The notes below the pieces were generated by a model. That model was not told the origin of the DNA. It worked only from the letters and a program-made list of their open reading frames with translations, and made no database searches. From the NCBI GenBank assembly GCA_036268775.1, contig DATATM010000030.1, forward strand, positions 40,991-104,990: a stretch of 64,000 bases of DNA. Reading direction: 5' to 3'. This DNA is from DASZIT01 sp036268775 (lineage in GTDB: Bacteria; Actinomycetota; Acidimicrobiia; Acidimicrobiales; RAAP-2). A program made the translations under genes and the position numbers. The number at the start of each line of letters is the position of its first letter. Positions within the stretch are counted from its first letter, which is position 1. Below are positions 35,184 through 43,405 of the stretch, one piece after another.

Positions 35184-37036
35184 GTGTCGATGTTGGGGCG
35201 CTTCTTGCCGGTCCGCGGCGGGATCGGGGGAGCTGCCCGGAGGGTCTCGACGATCCGCCGGCGGGTGTCGACCGGGTCGATGACGTCGTCGATCTCGAAG
35301 GCGGAGGCGACGTTGAGGGCCTTGCCGTGCTCATAGGCCCGGGCCACCATCCGATCGAACAGCTCCTGCCGTTCGGTCTCGTCCTCCACCGCGTCGAGCT
35401 CCCGGCGGAACCCGAGCCGCACCGCCCCCTCCAGCCCCATCCCGCCCAGCTCGCCGGTCGGCCAGGCCACCGTGAACAAGGGGGAACGGAAGCTCCCACC
35501 GGCCATGGCCTGGGCGCCGAGGCCGTAGCCCTTGCGGAGGATCACGGTGAAGAAGGGAACGGTGAGGCTGGCCCCGGTGACGAACATCCGGCTGAAGTGG
35601 CGGACCTGGCCGGTCTTCTCCGCCTCCGGCCCCACCATGAACCCGGGGGTGTCGCAGAGGAACAGCACCGGGAGGTCGTGGGCGTCGCAGAGCTGGAGGA
35701 AGCGCGCCGCCTTGTCGGCGCCGTCGCTGTCGATGGCCCCACCCAGGTGCACCGGGTTGTTGGCCACCACCCCCATCGGCCGGCCCTCCACCCGGATCAG
35801 GGCGGTCACCATGCCCGGCCCGAACCGGTCCCGCAGTTCCAGCACCGACCCGGTGTCGGCCAGCGTCTCGATGACTTCGCCGATGGCGTAGACCCGCAGC
35901 CGGTTCCCCGGAATCGCCGACCGGAGCCGTCGCTGGTCGGCGCAGCTCCACTCCGGCACCGCCCCCTGGAAGTAGGAGAGGTAATGCTTGGCCAGGCGGA
36001 CAGCATGGGCGTCATCGTCGGCCACCAGGTCCACCACCCCGTTGGCCGTCTGCACCTCGATCGGGCCGATCTCGTCGGGAGTGACGACGCCGAGGCCGCC
36101 ACCTTCGATCATGGCGGGTCCCCCCATGCCGATCGACGATTCCCGGGTGGCGATGACCACGTCGCAACAGCCGAGGAGGGCGGCATTGCCGGCGAAGCAA
36201 CGGCCGGAGGCGATGCCGACCAGCGGGACCAACCCGCTCAACCCGCCGAAGAGGGCGAAGGCCATGCAGTCGAGCCCGGTGATGACCGAGTTGTCGGTGT
36301 CACCCGGTCGTCCCCCACCGCCTTCGGCGAACAGCACCACCGGGAGCCGCAGCCGCTCGATGACCTCGAACATCCGGTCCTTCTTACGGTGGTTCTGCTG
36401 GCCCTGGGTGCCGGCCAGCACCGTGTAGTCATAGGAGAGGGCGGCGCAGGCGGCCCGGTCGCCGAACTGGTCTCCGTTGATCCGACCGATGCCGGCGACC
36501 AGGCCGTCGGCCGGGGTTCGGGCGATCAGCTCTTCGAGGTCGCGCCGGTTCCGCTGGGCGGCGATGGCCAGTGATCCGTACTCGGTGAAGCTCCCCGGGT
36601 CACAGAGGTCGTTGATGTTCTCCCGGGCGGTGCGGCGATGTTCCCGGTGCCGGCGCTCGACCATCTCCGGCCGGGCCGGGTCGAGGGTCATCGCCTGGCG
36701 GGCCAACGTCTCGGCCAGATCGGGCCGGATGGCATCGAGATCGGCGGTCAGCCCCACCTCGGAGGACGCCACATCCGCTCCGCTGGGCTCGATGACCACC
36801 ACCGTCTCCCCGTCGGCCACCAGATCCCCGACACCGACCGACACCGCGGAAACGACTCCGCCCTGAGAGGCGGACACCACGTGCTCCATCTTCATCGACT
36901 CGATGATGACCAGCATCCCGCCGGCGGCGACCTTTTGGCCGGGGGTGACCCCCACCTTCACCACCGTGCCCTGCAGCGGGCTGGACACCGTGACCGGAGT
37001 GGTTGCCTCCGACTCGGGATCTCGGCTCACCACCAC
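35177..37036 (-). CDS. biotin-carboxyl-carrier/carboxyltransferase fusion of an acyl-CoA carboxylase
   Basis: 619 residues, GTG start at 37036. The N-terminal 90 residues form a biotinyl domain with ESMKMEH (biotin Lys49). Residues about 120-600 are the crotonase-fold carboxyltransferase (PccB/AccD-like): GGGGRPGDTD, GIASGRCFAGNAALLG, SSIGMGGPAMIEGGG and FLCDTPGFMVG mark the acyl-CoA and biotin pockets. There is no biotin carboxylase domain or neighbour, so a subunit encoded elsewhere must charge the biotin. N-terminal BCCP fused to CT is an unusual arrangement. Substrate acyl-CoA is unknown. Confidence 0.88.
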   Translation of the reverse strand: MVVSRDPESEATTPVTVSSPLQGTVVKVGVTPGQKVAAGGMLVIIESMKMEHVVSASQGGVVSAVSVGVGDLVADGETVVVIEPSGADVASSEVGLTADLDAIRPDLAETLARQAMTLDPARPEMVERRHREHRRTARENINDLCDPGSFTEYGSLAIAAQRNRRDLEELIARTPADGLVAGIGRINGDQFGDRAACAALSYDYTVLAGTQGQQNHRKKDRMFEVIERLRLPVVLFAEGGGGRPGDTDNSVITGLDCMAFALFGGLSGLVPLVGIASGRCFAGNAALLGCCDVVIATRESSIGMGGPAMIEGGGLGVVTPDEIGPIEVQTANGVVDLVADDDAHAVRLAKHYLSYFQGAVPEWSCADQRRLRSAIPGNRLRVYAIGEVIETLADTGSVLELRDRFGPGMVTALIRVEGRPMGVVANNPVHLGGAIDSDGADKAARFLQLCDAHDLPVLFLCDTPGFMVGPEAEKTGQVRHFSRMFVTGASLTVPFFTVILRKGYGLGAQAMAGGSFRSPLFTVAWPTGELGGMGLEGAVRLGFRRELDAVEDETERQELFDRMVARAYEHGKALNVASAFEIDDVIDPVDTRRRIVETLRAAPPIPPRTGKKRPNIDTW

Positions 37037-37165
37037 CTCGCCCCGGTACTCCCCCCATTGATCATGTGAGGGACGCTATCGGCCGGTAAGGCGTTGGCGC
37101 GGGGATCGCCGACGATGAGGGAGCAGAATCGGATCAGAGAACGAACTCGCCTCCCCACTCGCAGA

Positions 37166-37203
37166 CAGTTGGACCGGTGGCCAACTGCGACTACAATGTA
37201 GTC
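37166..37203 (+). promoter_or_regulatory. two palindromes at the 5' end of the RHH/DUF433-type TA module
   Basis: Two perfect inverted repeats sit at the gene start: CAGTTGG/CCAACTG at 37166-37172 and 37181-37187, and GACTAC-AAT-GTAGTC at 37189-37203. They surround TTGGAC (37169) and TACAAT (37192), which are spaced by 17 bases like a sigma-70 promoter. This is the expected form of an antitoxin-autorepressed operator. It overlaps the GTG used as start, so either the real start or the promoter assignment is uncertain. Confidence 0.6.
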
Positions 37204-37629
37204 ACGACGCATCCCCTCTCCGTCCGTTTCCGCACCTCCGAGGTCCTCAACGCTCTAAAAACTGAAGCCGCCGTTCGTAGGGTTTCGTCTTCGGCTCTGG
37301 CCGAAGAGCTGATCGAAGAGGGCCTACGCCTCCGCCGACACCCGCTGATTGTCTTCCGTGACGGAGCAACCGGTAGGCGAGCTGGCCTGGCTCTCGGTCC
37401 CGACATCTGGGAAGTCATTGCCGGTCTCGTCGGTGGCGACGTCCCGACCTCCGAACGGATCGATCGAGCCGTTGACGTCTTCGGCCTCACCCGTGAGCAA
37501 GTGTCGGCTGCCCTGGATTACTACGCCGCCTTCCCCGAGGAGATCGATACTGCGAACGCCACCAACGCCGACCTCGCCGAAGAGGCCGAGGCGCTCTGGC
37601 GTCGCCGCCAACAACTTCTCGCCGGGTGA
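37177..37629 (+). CDS. antitoxin with RHH and DUF433-like regions
   Basis: 150 residues from the GTG at 37177, the only in-frame start near the 5' end. An N-terminal ribbon-helix-helix (VRFRTSEVLNALKTEAAVRR, about 14-50) should bind the palindromes at its own start. The middle and C-terminal part (about 58-125, with IVFRDGATGRRAGLALGPDIWEV and LTREQVSAALDYYA) resembles the DUF433/VapB-45 antitoxin fold. The stop overlaps the toxin start (GTGA, 37626-37629), the normal antitoxin-first coupling. The C-terminal acidic tail may wrap the toxin. Confidence 0.8.
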   Translation: MANCDYNVVTTHPLSVRFRTSEVLNALKTEAAVRRVSSSALAEELIEEGLRLRRHPLIVFRDGATGRRAGLALGPDIWEVIAGLVGGDVPTSERIDRAVDVFGLTREQVSAALDYYAAFPEEIDTANATNADLAEEAEALWRRRQQLLAG

Positions 37630-37985
37630 AACTTCTGCTTGACGTCCACCATTCCCCGGCGGCGGCCAAACGACTCCGACGAAGAGGTCACGACGTTCTC
37701 GCCGCCGCAGTCGATCCGCGACTGTCGGTGCTAGCCGACGAGGAACTCCTTCGCGATTGCGCCACTGAGGGTCGGGCGGTCGTCACCGAGAACGTTAAGG
37801 ATTTTGATCGCATCATCCGGGTCTGGTCGACCAAGAAAGAGCATCATGCCGGTGTGGTGTTCACCTCACCTCGACGAGTCCACCGTGGGCGGCTGAGCTA
37901 CCCGGAGGACCTGGTGGTTGCGCTGGCAAGACTCCTGGCACAGCCACCCGAAACCGAAGAGGATTGGGTTCACTGGCTCGAGTGA
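37626..37985 (+). CDS. DUF5615-type PIN-like toxin
   Basis: 119 residues, GTG start coupled to the antitoxin stop. The N-terminal KLLLDVHHSPAAAKRLRRRGHDV, the middle LADEELLRDCATEGRAVVTENVKDF and a C-terminal helix follow the pattern of Mut7-C/PIN-like DUF5615 toxins, with acidic residues at D6, E40 and D60 region as metal ligands. Members are thought to be RNases. The pairing with an RHH/DUF433 antitoxin makes the TA assignment firm although the RNA target is unknown. Confidence 0.8.
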   Translation: MKLLLDVHHSPAAAKRLRRRGHDVLAAAVDPRLSVLADEELLRDCATEGRAVVTENVKDFDRIIRVWSTKKEHHAGVVFTSPRRVHRGRLSYPEDLVVALARLLAQPPETEEDWVHWLE

Positions 37986-38019
37986 GGGCACTCATCTGCT
38001 CCCCGACATGCCGCTTCCC

Positions 38020-39759
38020 CTACCGATCCGATTCAGCCGCCTCCGCCAATGCCAGCCACTGTTCTTCCGCCTCGTCGAGACTCGCCTGGGCGGCGGCCAA
38101 CTCGGAGCCCACCTGAGCCATCTCGGCATGGCCGACCGCGCCGGCCAGGGCTTCGGTGAGTTGCTCTTTGCGCCGGTGCAGCCGGGCCACCTCTTTCTCC
38201 ATGTCCCGCAACTGCCGGCCGACCGGACTACCGACGCCACGCACCCTCCGAGGCGCCGGACCGGCCACCGGGGTCGGCTTCGAACGGGACGGTGGTCCGT
38301 CCCCGTTGATGGCCCGGGCCACCCAGGCGTCCACGCCCCCGGCCACCGGGGCCAGGGTCCCATCCGGCTCCACCGACACCAGTCGCTCGGTGGTGCGGCC
38401 GAGGAAGGTCCGGTCGTGGCTCACCACCACCAGGGCCCCCTGCCAGTCTTCGAAGAAGTCCTCGATCATCCGCAGGGTGTCGAGGTCGAGGTCGTTGGTC
38501 GGCTCGTCGAGGAACAGCACATTGGGCCGGGCCGCCAGCGCCAACAACAGCTGCAGCCGGCGGCGCTCGCCGCCGGACAGCGTGCCCACCCGGGCGAACG
38601 GCAGCCCCTCGGTGAACCAGAACCGCTCCATCAACGCGTTGTCCTCCAGGGAGCCCGGGGACCGGTGGGGACCGGCCACCAGGTCCCGCACCCGTGCCCC
38701 GTCATCGAGTTGGATGCCTCGTTGGTCGTAGTAGCCGATCACCGCGGTGGGGCCGACCTCCACCCGACCGACGGTCGGTTGCCGACGGCCGGCCATCAGG
38801 TCGAGCAGGGTCGACTTCCCCGAGCCGTTGGCCCCGACGATGCCCAACCGCTCGCGCCGACCCAGGGTCAGATCGACATCGGTGAGCACCATCGGGCTGT
38901 CGGGACGGTAGCGGAAGCCGACCCCGGTGCATTCGATCACCTTGTTCCCGAGGCGGGGGGTGCCGAAGGACATCTCCAGGTCACCGGCCCGGGGGGCGGC
39001 ATCGGGGCGGGCCTCGATGAGCCGGACGGCGGCGTCGATGCGGGCCTGGGGTTTCCGCGACCGGGCCTGGGCGCCGCGCTGCAGCCACGCCAGCTCCCGC
39101 CGGGCCAGATTGCGGCGGGAGGCTTCGGCGGTGACCGCCCGCTCCTCCCGTTCGGCCCGCGCCTCCAAGAACGACCCGTAGCCGCCTTCGTGCACGTAGG
39201 TGTGACCGCGGTCGAGCTCGACCATCCGGGTGGTGACCCGATCGAGCAGGGCCCGGTCATGGGTGACCAGGACCAGACCACCGCGGAAGTCGAGCAACCA
39301 CTTCTCCAGCCAGGCCACTGCGGCCAGGTCGAGATGGTTGGTGGGCTCGTCGAGCACCAGCAGCTCGGCCGGGTGGGCGAGGACCCGGGCCAGGGCGACC
39401 CGCTTGGCCTGGCCTCCGGAGAGCACCGAGGTCTGGGTGTCCAGCGCCGCTCCCATCCCCAACCGGTCGACGGCCGCCTCGGCTTCCCACCCTGTGCCGA
39501 CGGCTTCCCTCACCGTCCCCGACGGCAGAACGGGATGTTGATCGAGGAACCCGACCCGGGCCCCGCTCCCCCGGAGCACCGTGCCCTCCAGGGGGCGGTC
39601 GACACCGGCCACCAGCCGGAGCAGGGTCGACTTCCCGGTGCCGTTGATCCCCACCACCCCGATCCGGTCACCATCGGAAACGGTGAGCGACAACCCTTCG
39701 AACAGGGTCCGATCCGCCGATCGGGCACCTACTCGCTGCAGATCGACGAGGACAGCCAC
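38020..39759 (-). CDS. ABC-F type ATP-binding protein (duplicated ATPase)
   Basis: 579 residues from the GTG at 39759. Two full ABC cassettes are present: Walker A GINGTGKST and GANGSGKST, signature LSGGQ and LSGGE, Walker B LLVLDEPTN and VLFLDEPTN, and the linker between them is rich in Arg (QARSRKPQARIDAAVR). The C-terminus forms a coiled coil (about 500-575). No membrane domain exists, so it is a ribosome-associated ABC-F factor (Uup/EttA/antibiotic-resistance group) rather than a transporter. A longer frame to 39927 overlaps the next TA operator and is unlikely. Confidence 0.9.
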   Translation of the reverse strand: MAVLVDLQRVGARSADRTLFEGLSLTVSDGDRIGVVGINGTGKSTLLRLVAGVDRPLEGTVLRGSGARVGFLDQHPVLPSGTVREAVGTGWEAEAAVDRLGMGAALDTQTSVLSGGQAKRVALARVLAHPAELLVLDEPTNHLDLAAVAWLEKWLLDFRGGLVLVTHDRALLDRVTTRMVELDRGHTYVHEGGYGSFLEARAEREERAVTAEASRRNLARRELAWLQRGAQARSRKPQARIDAAVRLIEARPDAAPRAGDLEMSFGTPRLGNKVIECTGVGFRYRPDSPMVLTDVDLTLGRRERLGIVGANGSGKSTLLDLMAGRRQPTVGRVEVGPTAVIGYYDQRGIQLDDGARVRDLVAGPHRSPGSLEDNALMERFWFTEGLPFARVGTLSGGERRRLQLLLALAARPNVLFLDEPTNDLDLDTLRMIEDFFEDWQGALVVVSHDRTFLGRTTERLVSVEPDGTLAPVAGGVDAWVARAINGDGPPSRSKPTPVAGPAPRRVRGVGSPVGRQLRDMEKEVARLHRRKEQLTEALAGAVGHAEMAQVGSELAAAQASLDEAEEQWLALAEAAESDR

Positions 39760-39860
39760 CCGATGAACGGTACCGGACGGGCATCGGGCCTCTATTCGGG
39801 GGGCGAGACTCAGGATGTCCGAGTTTGAGCACGGTGACCAGCGTGATCCGCTGGTGACAA

Positions 39861-39903
39861 CTTTAGGTGTAACACCTAAAGGGTAGGTGTTACACTGCTT
39901 GGC
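39861..39903 (+). promoter_or_regulatory. 21-bp palindromic operator and leaderless promoter of a VapBC-type module
   Basis: CTTTAGGTGT-A-ACACCTAAAG at 39861-39881 is a perfect 10-bp inverted repeat with a one-base centre. A partial second copy (TAGGTGTTACAC) follows at 39884-39895, and its TACACT (39891-39896) is a good -10 that lies seven bases before the antitoxin ATG at 39904. Transcription would therefore begin at or next to the ATG, giving a leaderless mRNA that is directly repressed by the antitoxin complex. Confidence 0.75.
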
Positions 39904-40173
39904 ATGCCTACCACCCGACCTCGTCACGTGGTCACCGAAAGTGAATCATTGGCTCGGGCTTTGGACGATGCTGCCCGCCGATGGCCCGCCGATCGCAACA
40001 ACCGGGCCAAGCTGCTGCTCCACCTGGTCGAGGAAGGCCACCAGGCCGTAATTGACGAGCGGGAGGCGGCGGACGAGGCACACCGACAGGCCGTCGCCCG
40101 TACGAGCGGTGCCCTCACCGGCCTCTATGGCGACGGCTACCTCGACACCCTGCGCGAAGACTGGCCGGCGTGA
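39904..40173 (+). CDS. antitoxin of a PIN-domain TA module
   Basis: 89 residues, ATG at 39904 directly after a probable transcription start. The predicted fold is helical and acidic-basic alternating (SESLARALDDAARRWPADRN, KLLLHLVEEG), with no obvious RHH or AbrB strand but with an Arg/Lys-rich first half for operator binding. The stop overlaps the toxin start in GTGA (40170-40173). Short length, operator and coupling define it as the antitoxin although the family is not named. Confidence 0.78.
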   Translation: MPTTRPRHVVTESESLARALDDAARRWPADRNNRAKLLLHLVEEGHQAVIDEREAADEAHRQAVARTSGALTGLYGDGYLDTLREDWPA

Positions 40174-40556
40174 TCGTCCTCGACGCCAGCGTGCTCATTG
40201 CGCATCTGGACCGTAGCGACACCCATCACCAGCTCGCCACGTCGCTGCTGGCGGACTCCGCCGACGAGCCGCTGAGCGCCAGCTCCATCACCGTCGCCGA
40301 AGTCCTCGTTGGCCCGGCCCGGGCGGGTCACCTCGATCGAGCCATCACGGTGCTCGATCAATTGCACATCGCGACACAGCACCTGCCTGAAGACGCCGCA
40401 TTGCGTCTCGCCCTCCTGCGAGCCGAAACCGACCTGAAGCTCCCAGACTGCTGCGTGCTCCTGGCCGCCGAGCAGACCGGGGCGGCCGTCGTCACTTTTG
40501 ACCGTCGCCTTGCCACCGCAGCCACTGGGCGTGGACTGGCCGTCCGAGACCGATGA
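40170..40556 (+). CDS. vapC: PIN-domain toxin, VapC type
   Basis: 128 residues, GTG start overlapping the antitoxin stop. The PIN core has the four acidic residues expected for a Mg-dependent RNase: D5 (IVLDASVLI), E44 (TVAEVL), D93 (LPDCCV) and D111 (VVTFDRR). VapC proteins cleave tRNA or rRNA at specific sites when released from VapB. Cytoplasmic; target unknown. Confidence 0.88.
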   Translation: MIVLDASVLIAHLDRSDTHHQLATSLLADSADEPLSASSITVAEVLVGPARAGHLDRAITVLDQLHIATQHLPEDAALRLALLRAETDLKLPDCCVLLAAEQTGAAVVTFDRRLATAATGRGLAVRDR

Positions 40557-40613
40557 CCGAACCGGCCTGCTATTTGCCTGACTCACCAGTCCCGCTCGGC
40601 ATTCGAAGCGGCC

Positions 40614-42041
40614 TTAGGCCGACTGCTTCCGCTTCCGGAGGAAGCTGACGAACTCGACCCCCTCCCGCAGGCGCCGCTTCATCACGTCGCGGTCGCGGAG
40701 CATCTCCGCGGAGATCTCCGCGATCTTGCCGGCCCGGAAATAGAACTTGCGGTAGAACTGGTCCACCGAGTCGAACATCTCGGTCCGGTTGAGGTTGGGG
40801 TACGAGAGCACCGCCGACTGGACGCCGTGCTCATCGACCAGGCTGGCGTCATCGGTGGGCAGCCACCCCTGCTCCTGCGCCTGGCGGTACAAGGCGGTGC
40901 CCGGGTAGGGGGCGGCGATGGAGACCTGGAGGGTTTTCGGGTTGATCTCCTTGGCGAAGCGGATGGTCTCCTGGATGGTCTCGGTGGTCTCGCCGGGCAG
41001 GCCCATGATGAAGGTCCCGTGGATGGTGATCCCGAGTTCCCGGCAGTCCTTGGCGAACTGCCGGGCCCGCTCCACTTTCACCCCCTTCTTGATGTTGGAG
41101 AGGATCTCCTGGTTCCCCGACTCGAAGCCCACCAGCAGCAGGCGGAGCCCGTTCTCCCGCATCACCTTCAGCGTCTCGTAGGGGACGTTGGCCTTGGCAT
41201 TGCAGGACCACTCCAGGCCGAGACGGCCCATGCCCCGGGCGATCTCCTCGGCCCGCTCCCGGCTGTCGGTGAAGGTGTCGTCGTCGATGAAGACCTCCTT
41301 CACCTCGGGGAAGTTGTCCCGGATGTACTCCATCTCGCCGAGGACGTGGCCGACGCTCCGGGTCCGGTACCGGTGGCCACCCACCGTCTGCGGCCACAGG
41401 CAGAAGGTGCACTGCGAGCGGCAGCCCCGACCGGTGTAGAGCGAGAGGTAGGGGTGTTTCAGGTACCCGTTGTAGTAGTCCTCCACCCGGAGGTCGCGGC
41501 GGTAGACCTCGCTGACCCAAGGCAGCCGGTCCATGTCCTCCAGGACGGCGCGGTCGGGGGTGTGGGCCAGCGCCCCCCGGCTGTCCCGATAGGTGAGGCC
41601 GTCCACCTCTTCGAAGGGGCGGCCCTCGGCGATCTCCACCACGGTGAAGTCGTATTCCTCCCGGGCGACGAAGTCGATCGACGGTGAGGCCAGCAGCGAT
41701 CCCTCCGGCTCGACCGCCACCTTGGCGCCGACGAAGCCGACCCGCAGATCGGGGTTGGCCGCCTTCAGCGCCTCGGCCACCTTCACGTCACCGGGGAAGG
41801 AGGGGGAGCTCGAGTGCATGACGATCAGGTCGTAGTCCTTGGCCAGCGGCAGGACGTCCTCGAGCTCGAGACCGGCCGGCGGGGCGTCGATCAACCGGCT
41901 GCCGGGCACCAGCGCGGCCAGCTGGGCCAGCCAGGTCGGGTACCAGAACGAGCGGACCTCGCGCTTGGCCTGGTAGCGGGAGCCGGCGCCGCCGTCGAAC
42001 CCTTCATAGGAGGGCGGGTGAAGGAACAGGGTGCGCATCAT
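40614..42041 (-). CDS. hpnJ: HpnJ-like B12-binding/radical SAM protein
   Basis: 475 residues from the ATG at 42041 (MM), two bases after the glycosyltransferase stop. The first about 130 residues are a B12-binding-like Rossmann region; the radical SAM cluster is CRSQCTFC (C207, C211, C214), followed by LWPQTVGGHRYRTRS, the sequence characteristic of the HpnJ group, FIDDDTFTDS and GTFIMGLPGET. HpnJ proteins make the cyclitol-ether head group of bacteriohopanetetrol in hopanoid producers. No squalene-hopene cyclase or other hpn gene is in this window, so the substrate here could be another sugar-linked lipid. Encoded with the glycosyltransferase upstream. Confidence 0.85.
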   Translation of the reverse strand: MMRTLFLHPPSYEGFDGGAGSRYQAKREVRSFWYPTWLAQLAALVPGSRLIDAPPAGLELEDVLPLAKDYDLIVMHSSSPSFPGDVKVAEALKAANPDLRVGFVGAKVAVEPEGSLLASPSIDFVAREEYDFTVVEIAEGRPFEEVDGLTYRDSRGALAHTPDRAVLEDMDRLPWVSEVYRRDLRVEDYYNGYLKHPYLSLYTGRGCRSQCTFCLWPQTVGGHRYRTRSVGHVLGEMEYIRDNFPEVKEVFIDDDTFTDSRERAEEIARGMGRLGLEWSCNAKANVPYETLKVMRENGLRLLLVGFESGNQEILSNIKKGVKVERARQFAKDCRELGITIHGTFIMGLPGETTETIQETIRFAKEINPKTLQVSIAAPYPGTALYRQAQEQGWLPTDDASLVDEHGVQSAVLSYPNLNRTEMFDSVDQFYRKFYFRAGKIAEISAEMLRDRDVMKRRLREGVEFVSFLRKRKQSA

Positions 42042-42043
42042 GG

Positions 42044-43246
42044 TCAGAGGACCTCCTCGGGGGTGGGGGTTGGGGTGTGGGTGTGGGTGGGGGCGGGGGG
42101 GATGGCTTGGTCGGGGAGCAACAGGTTGTCTTCGGGCAGGCTCGGGAAGATGCCGACCATGGCCAGGGCACTGGCGAACTCCCGGCCGAAGCGATCGGCA
42201 TCGGGCCGGCTGGTCCCCGGCGGCGCCGATCGCTCGAGGGCGCCGAGCGCGCACTCGACCAGCCGCCCGGGGTCGGCGTCGCAGACGTCGGCCTGGCCGA
42301 GTTCCAGCTCGTGTTGGACATTGTCGCGACCGTGACCGGGCATGACATCCAGCAACAGCAGCGGCCGGCTCACCACCCGTGCCTCGCTACAGGTGGTGGC
42401 GCCGGGGGTGGTGAGCACCAGGTCGCAAGCCGCCATCAAGGTGGGTATCTGGTCGGTGAACCGGAAGGGCACCACCCCCGGCTGGCGGCGGGCCACCTGG
42501 TCGAGAGCCACCGCCAGTGGCTCGTTATGGCCGGCGACCACCAGGACCACCACCCCGTGGGCGGCCAACGCCTCGGCCGTCTCCGCCAGCGGACCGAGGC
42601 CCCAGCCGCCCCCCATCACCAGCGCGCAGCGGGCCTCGGGGTCGATCCCGAGGGTGGCGCGGGCCTTGGCCTGGGTCGGGGCCTGATGAAACTGGGGGCG
42701 GACCGGGGCAGGGACGATGGCGATCGGGGCCCGGGGCAGATAGCGCCGAACCGAGGCGGCCGCCGCCTCGGAGGTGACCAGAAACAGGTTCATGCCCTCC
42801 CGTACCCACAGACTGTGCATGCAGACGTCGGTGCACAGCGCCACCCTGGCCGGGGGCCGGGCCATGTTGCCCTCCGAACCGAGTTTGGCGATGGTCGACG
42901 CCCCGGTGGCGAAGGTGGACACCAGCAGGTCCACCGGCTCCCTCACCAGGTGGTCGGCCAGGGCCGGTACCAAGCGTTTGGTGGCGCCCCAGTCCACCAG
43001 TGCCGCCAGGCGGCTGGCCGTCCGGAAGTGGGAGAAGTGGACACCGTCGTAGAGGGTCGGGGTGTCCATGATGTGGCGGAACACCCAGTCGCCGGTTTTC
43101 CCACTGAGACGACCGAGCATCGACATGCAGTCGAACACCCCGGTCGACCAACCCATCTGCTCCAAGGAGTCGGCCACCACCTCGGTGACCACGTGGTGTC
43201 CCATCCCCAGGCTCCCGGTGAGCACCAGCGCGCGTGGTCGGCTCAT
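42044..43246 (-). CDS. GT28/MGDG-synthase-like glycosyltransferase
   Basis: 400 residues from the ATG at 43246, six bases after AAGGAG. The N-terminal half has the MGDG-synthase-like GSLGMGHHVV motif (about 9-18), and the C-terminal half the GT28 donor site with VMGGGWGLG (about 205) and a TPGATTCSEA motif (about 292). Such enzymes add a sugar from a nucleotide donor to a lipid acceptor at the membrane. The C-terminus has a Thr/Pro/His dipeptide tail encoded by a G-rich repeat. The gap to hpnJ is two bases, so both are co-translated. Confidence 0.83.
   Translation of the reverse strand: MSRPRALVLTGSLGMGHHVVTEVVADSLEQMGWSTGVFDCMSMLGRLSGKTGDWVFRHIMDTPTLYDGVHFSHFRTASRLAALVDWGATKRLVPALADHLVREPVDLLVSTFATGASTIAKLGSEGNMARPPARVALCTDVCMHSLWVREGMNLFLVTSEAAAASVRRYLPRAPIAIVPAPVRPQFHQAPTQAKARATLGIDPEARCALVMGGGWGLGPLAETAEALAAHGVVVLVVAGHNEPLAVALDQVARRQPGVVPFRFTDQIPTLMAACDLVLTTPGATTCSEARVVSRPLLLLDVMPGHGRDNVQHELELGQADVCDADPGRLVECALGALERSAPPGTSRPDADRFGREFASALAMVGIFPSLPEDNLLLPDQAIPPAPTHTHTPTPTPEEVL
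42059..42101 (+). other. seven-tract G-quadruplex motif near the glycosyltransferase stop
   Basis: On the plus strand seven G-tracts of 3 to 7 bases are separated by 1-3 bases between 42059 and 42101, far above the minimum for an intramolecular G-quadruplex. The plus strand is the template for the minus-strand operon, so a folded G4 could slow RNA polymerase at the end of the glycosyltransferase and before hpnJ. The C-rich RNA encodes the Thr-Pro-His tail. Confidence 0.6.
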
Positions 43247-43360
43247 AACCATCTCCTTGGTCAGGGCCGGGGACGCTGCCGCCCGGCTGATGTCCGGATC
43301 TGTTCCCAGGGTAACTCGGTGATGTCGTAAGCGACGAGGCAAATCGATGATCGTACCGAT

Positions 43361-43395
43361 GTATGAGGATGTGACGCTCCGTATGAAATGGTGAC
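43361..43395 (-). promoter_or_regulatory. 20-bp-period direct repeats upstream of the glycosyltransferase-hpnJ operon
   Basis: GTATGA-N4-GTGAC occurs at 43361-43375 and again at 43381-43395, an exact spacing of 20 bases, two turns of the helix, on the same DNA face. This is the pattern of a dimeric response-regulator site. It lies about 115 bases upstream of the glycosyltransferase start and just beyond the GAP gene end, within the 159-bp gap 43247-43405. The regulator is unknown. Confidence 0.5.
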
Positions 43396-43405
43396 TTTCC
43401 GAAGG

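Noticed and set aside
32814..35336. 840-codon plus-strand frame opposite the LPG-TM protein
   Set aside because: The minus-strand protein has clear membrane helices and family motifs; the antisense product is a Gly/His/Arg-rich shadow.
39760..39927. Longer N-terminus for the ABC-F protein
   Set aside because: It would run through the palindromic TA operator and the opposite antitoxin start; the GTG at 39759 begins at the first cassette.
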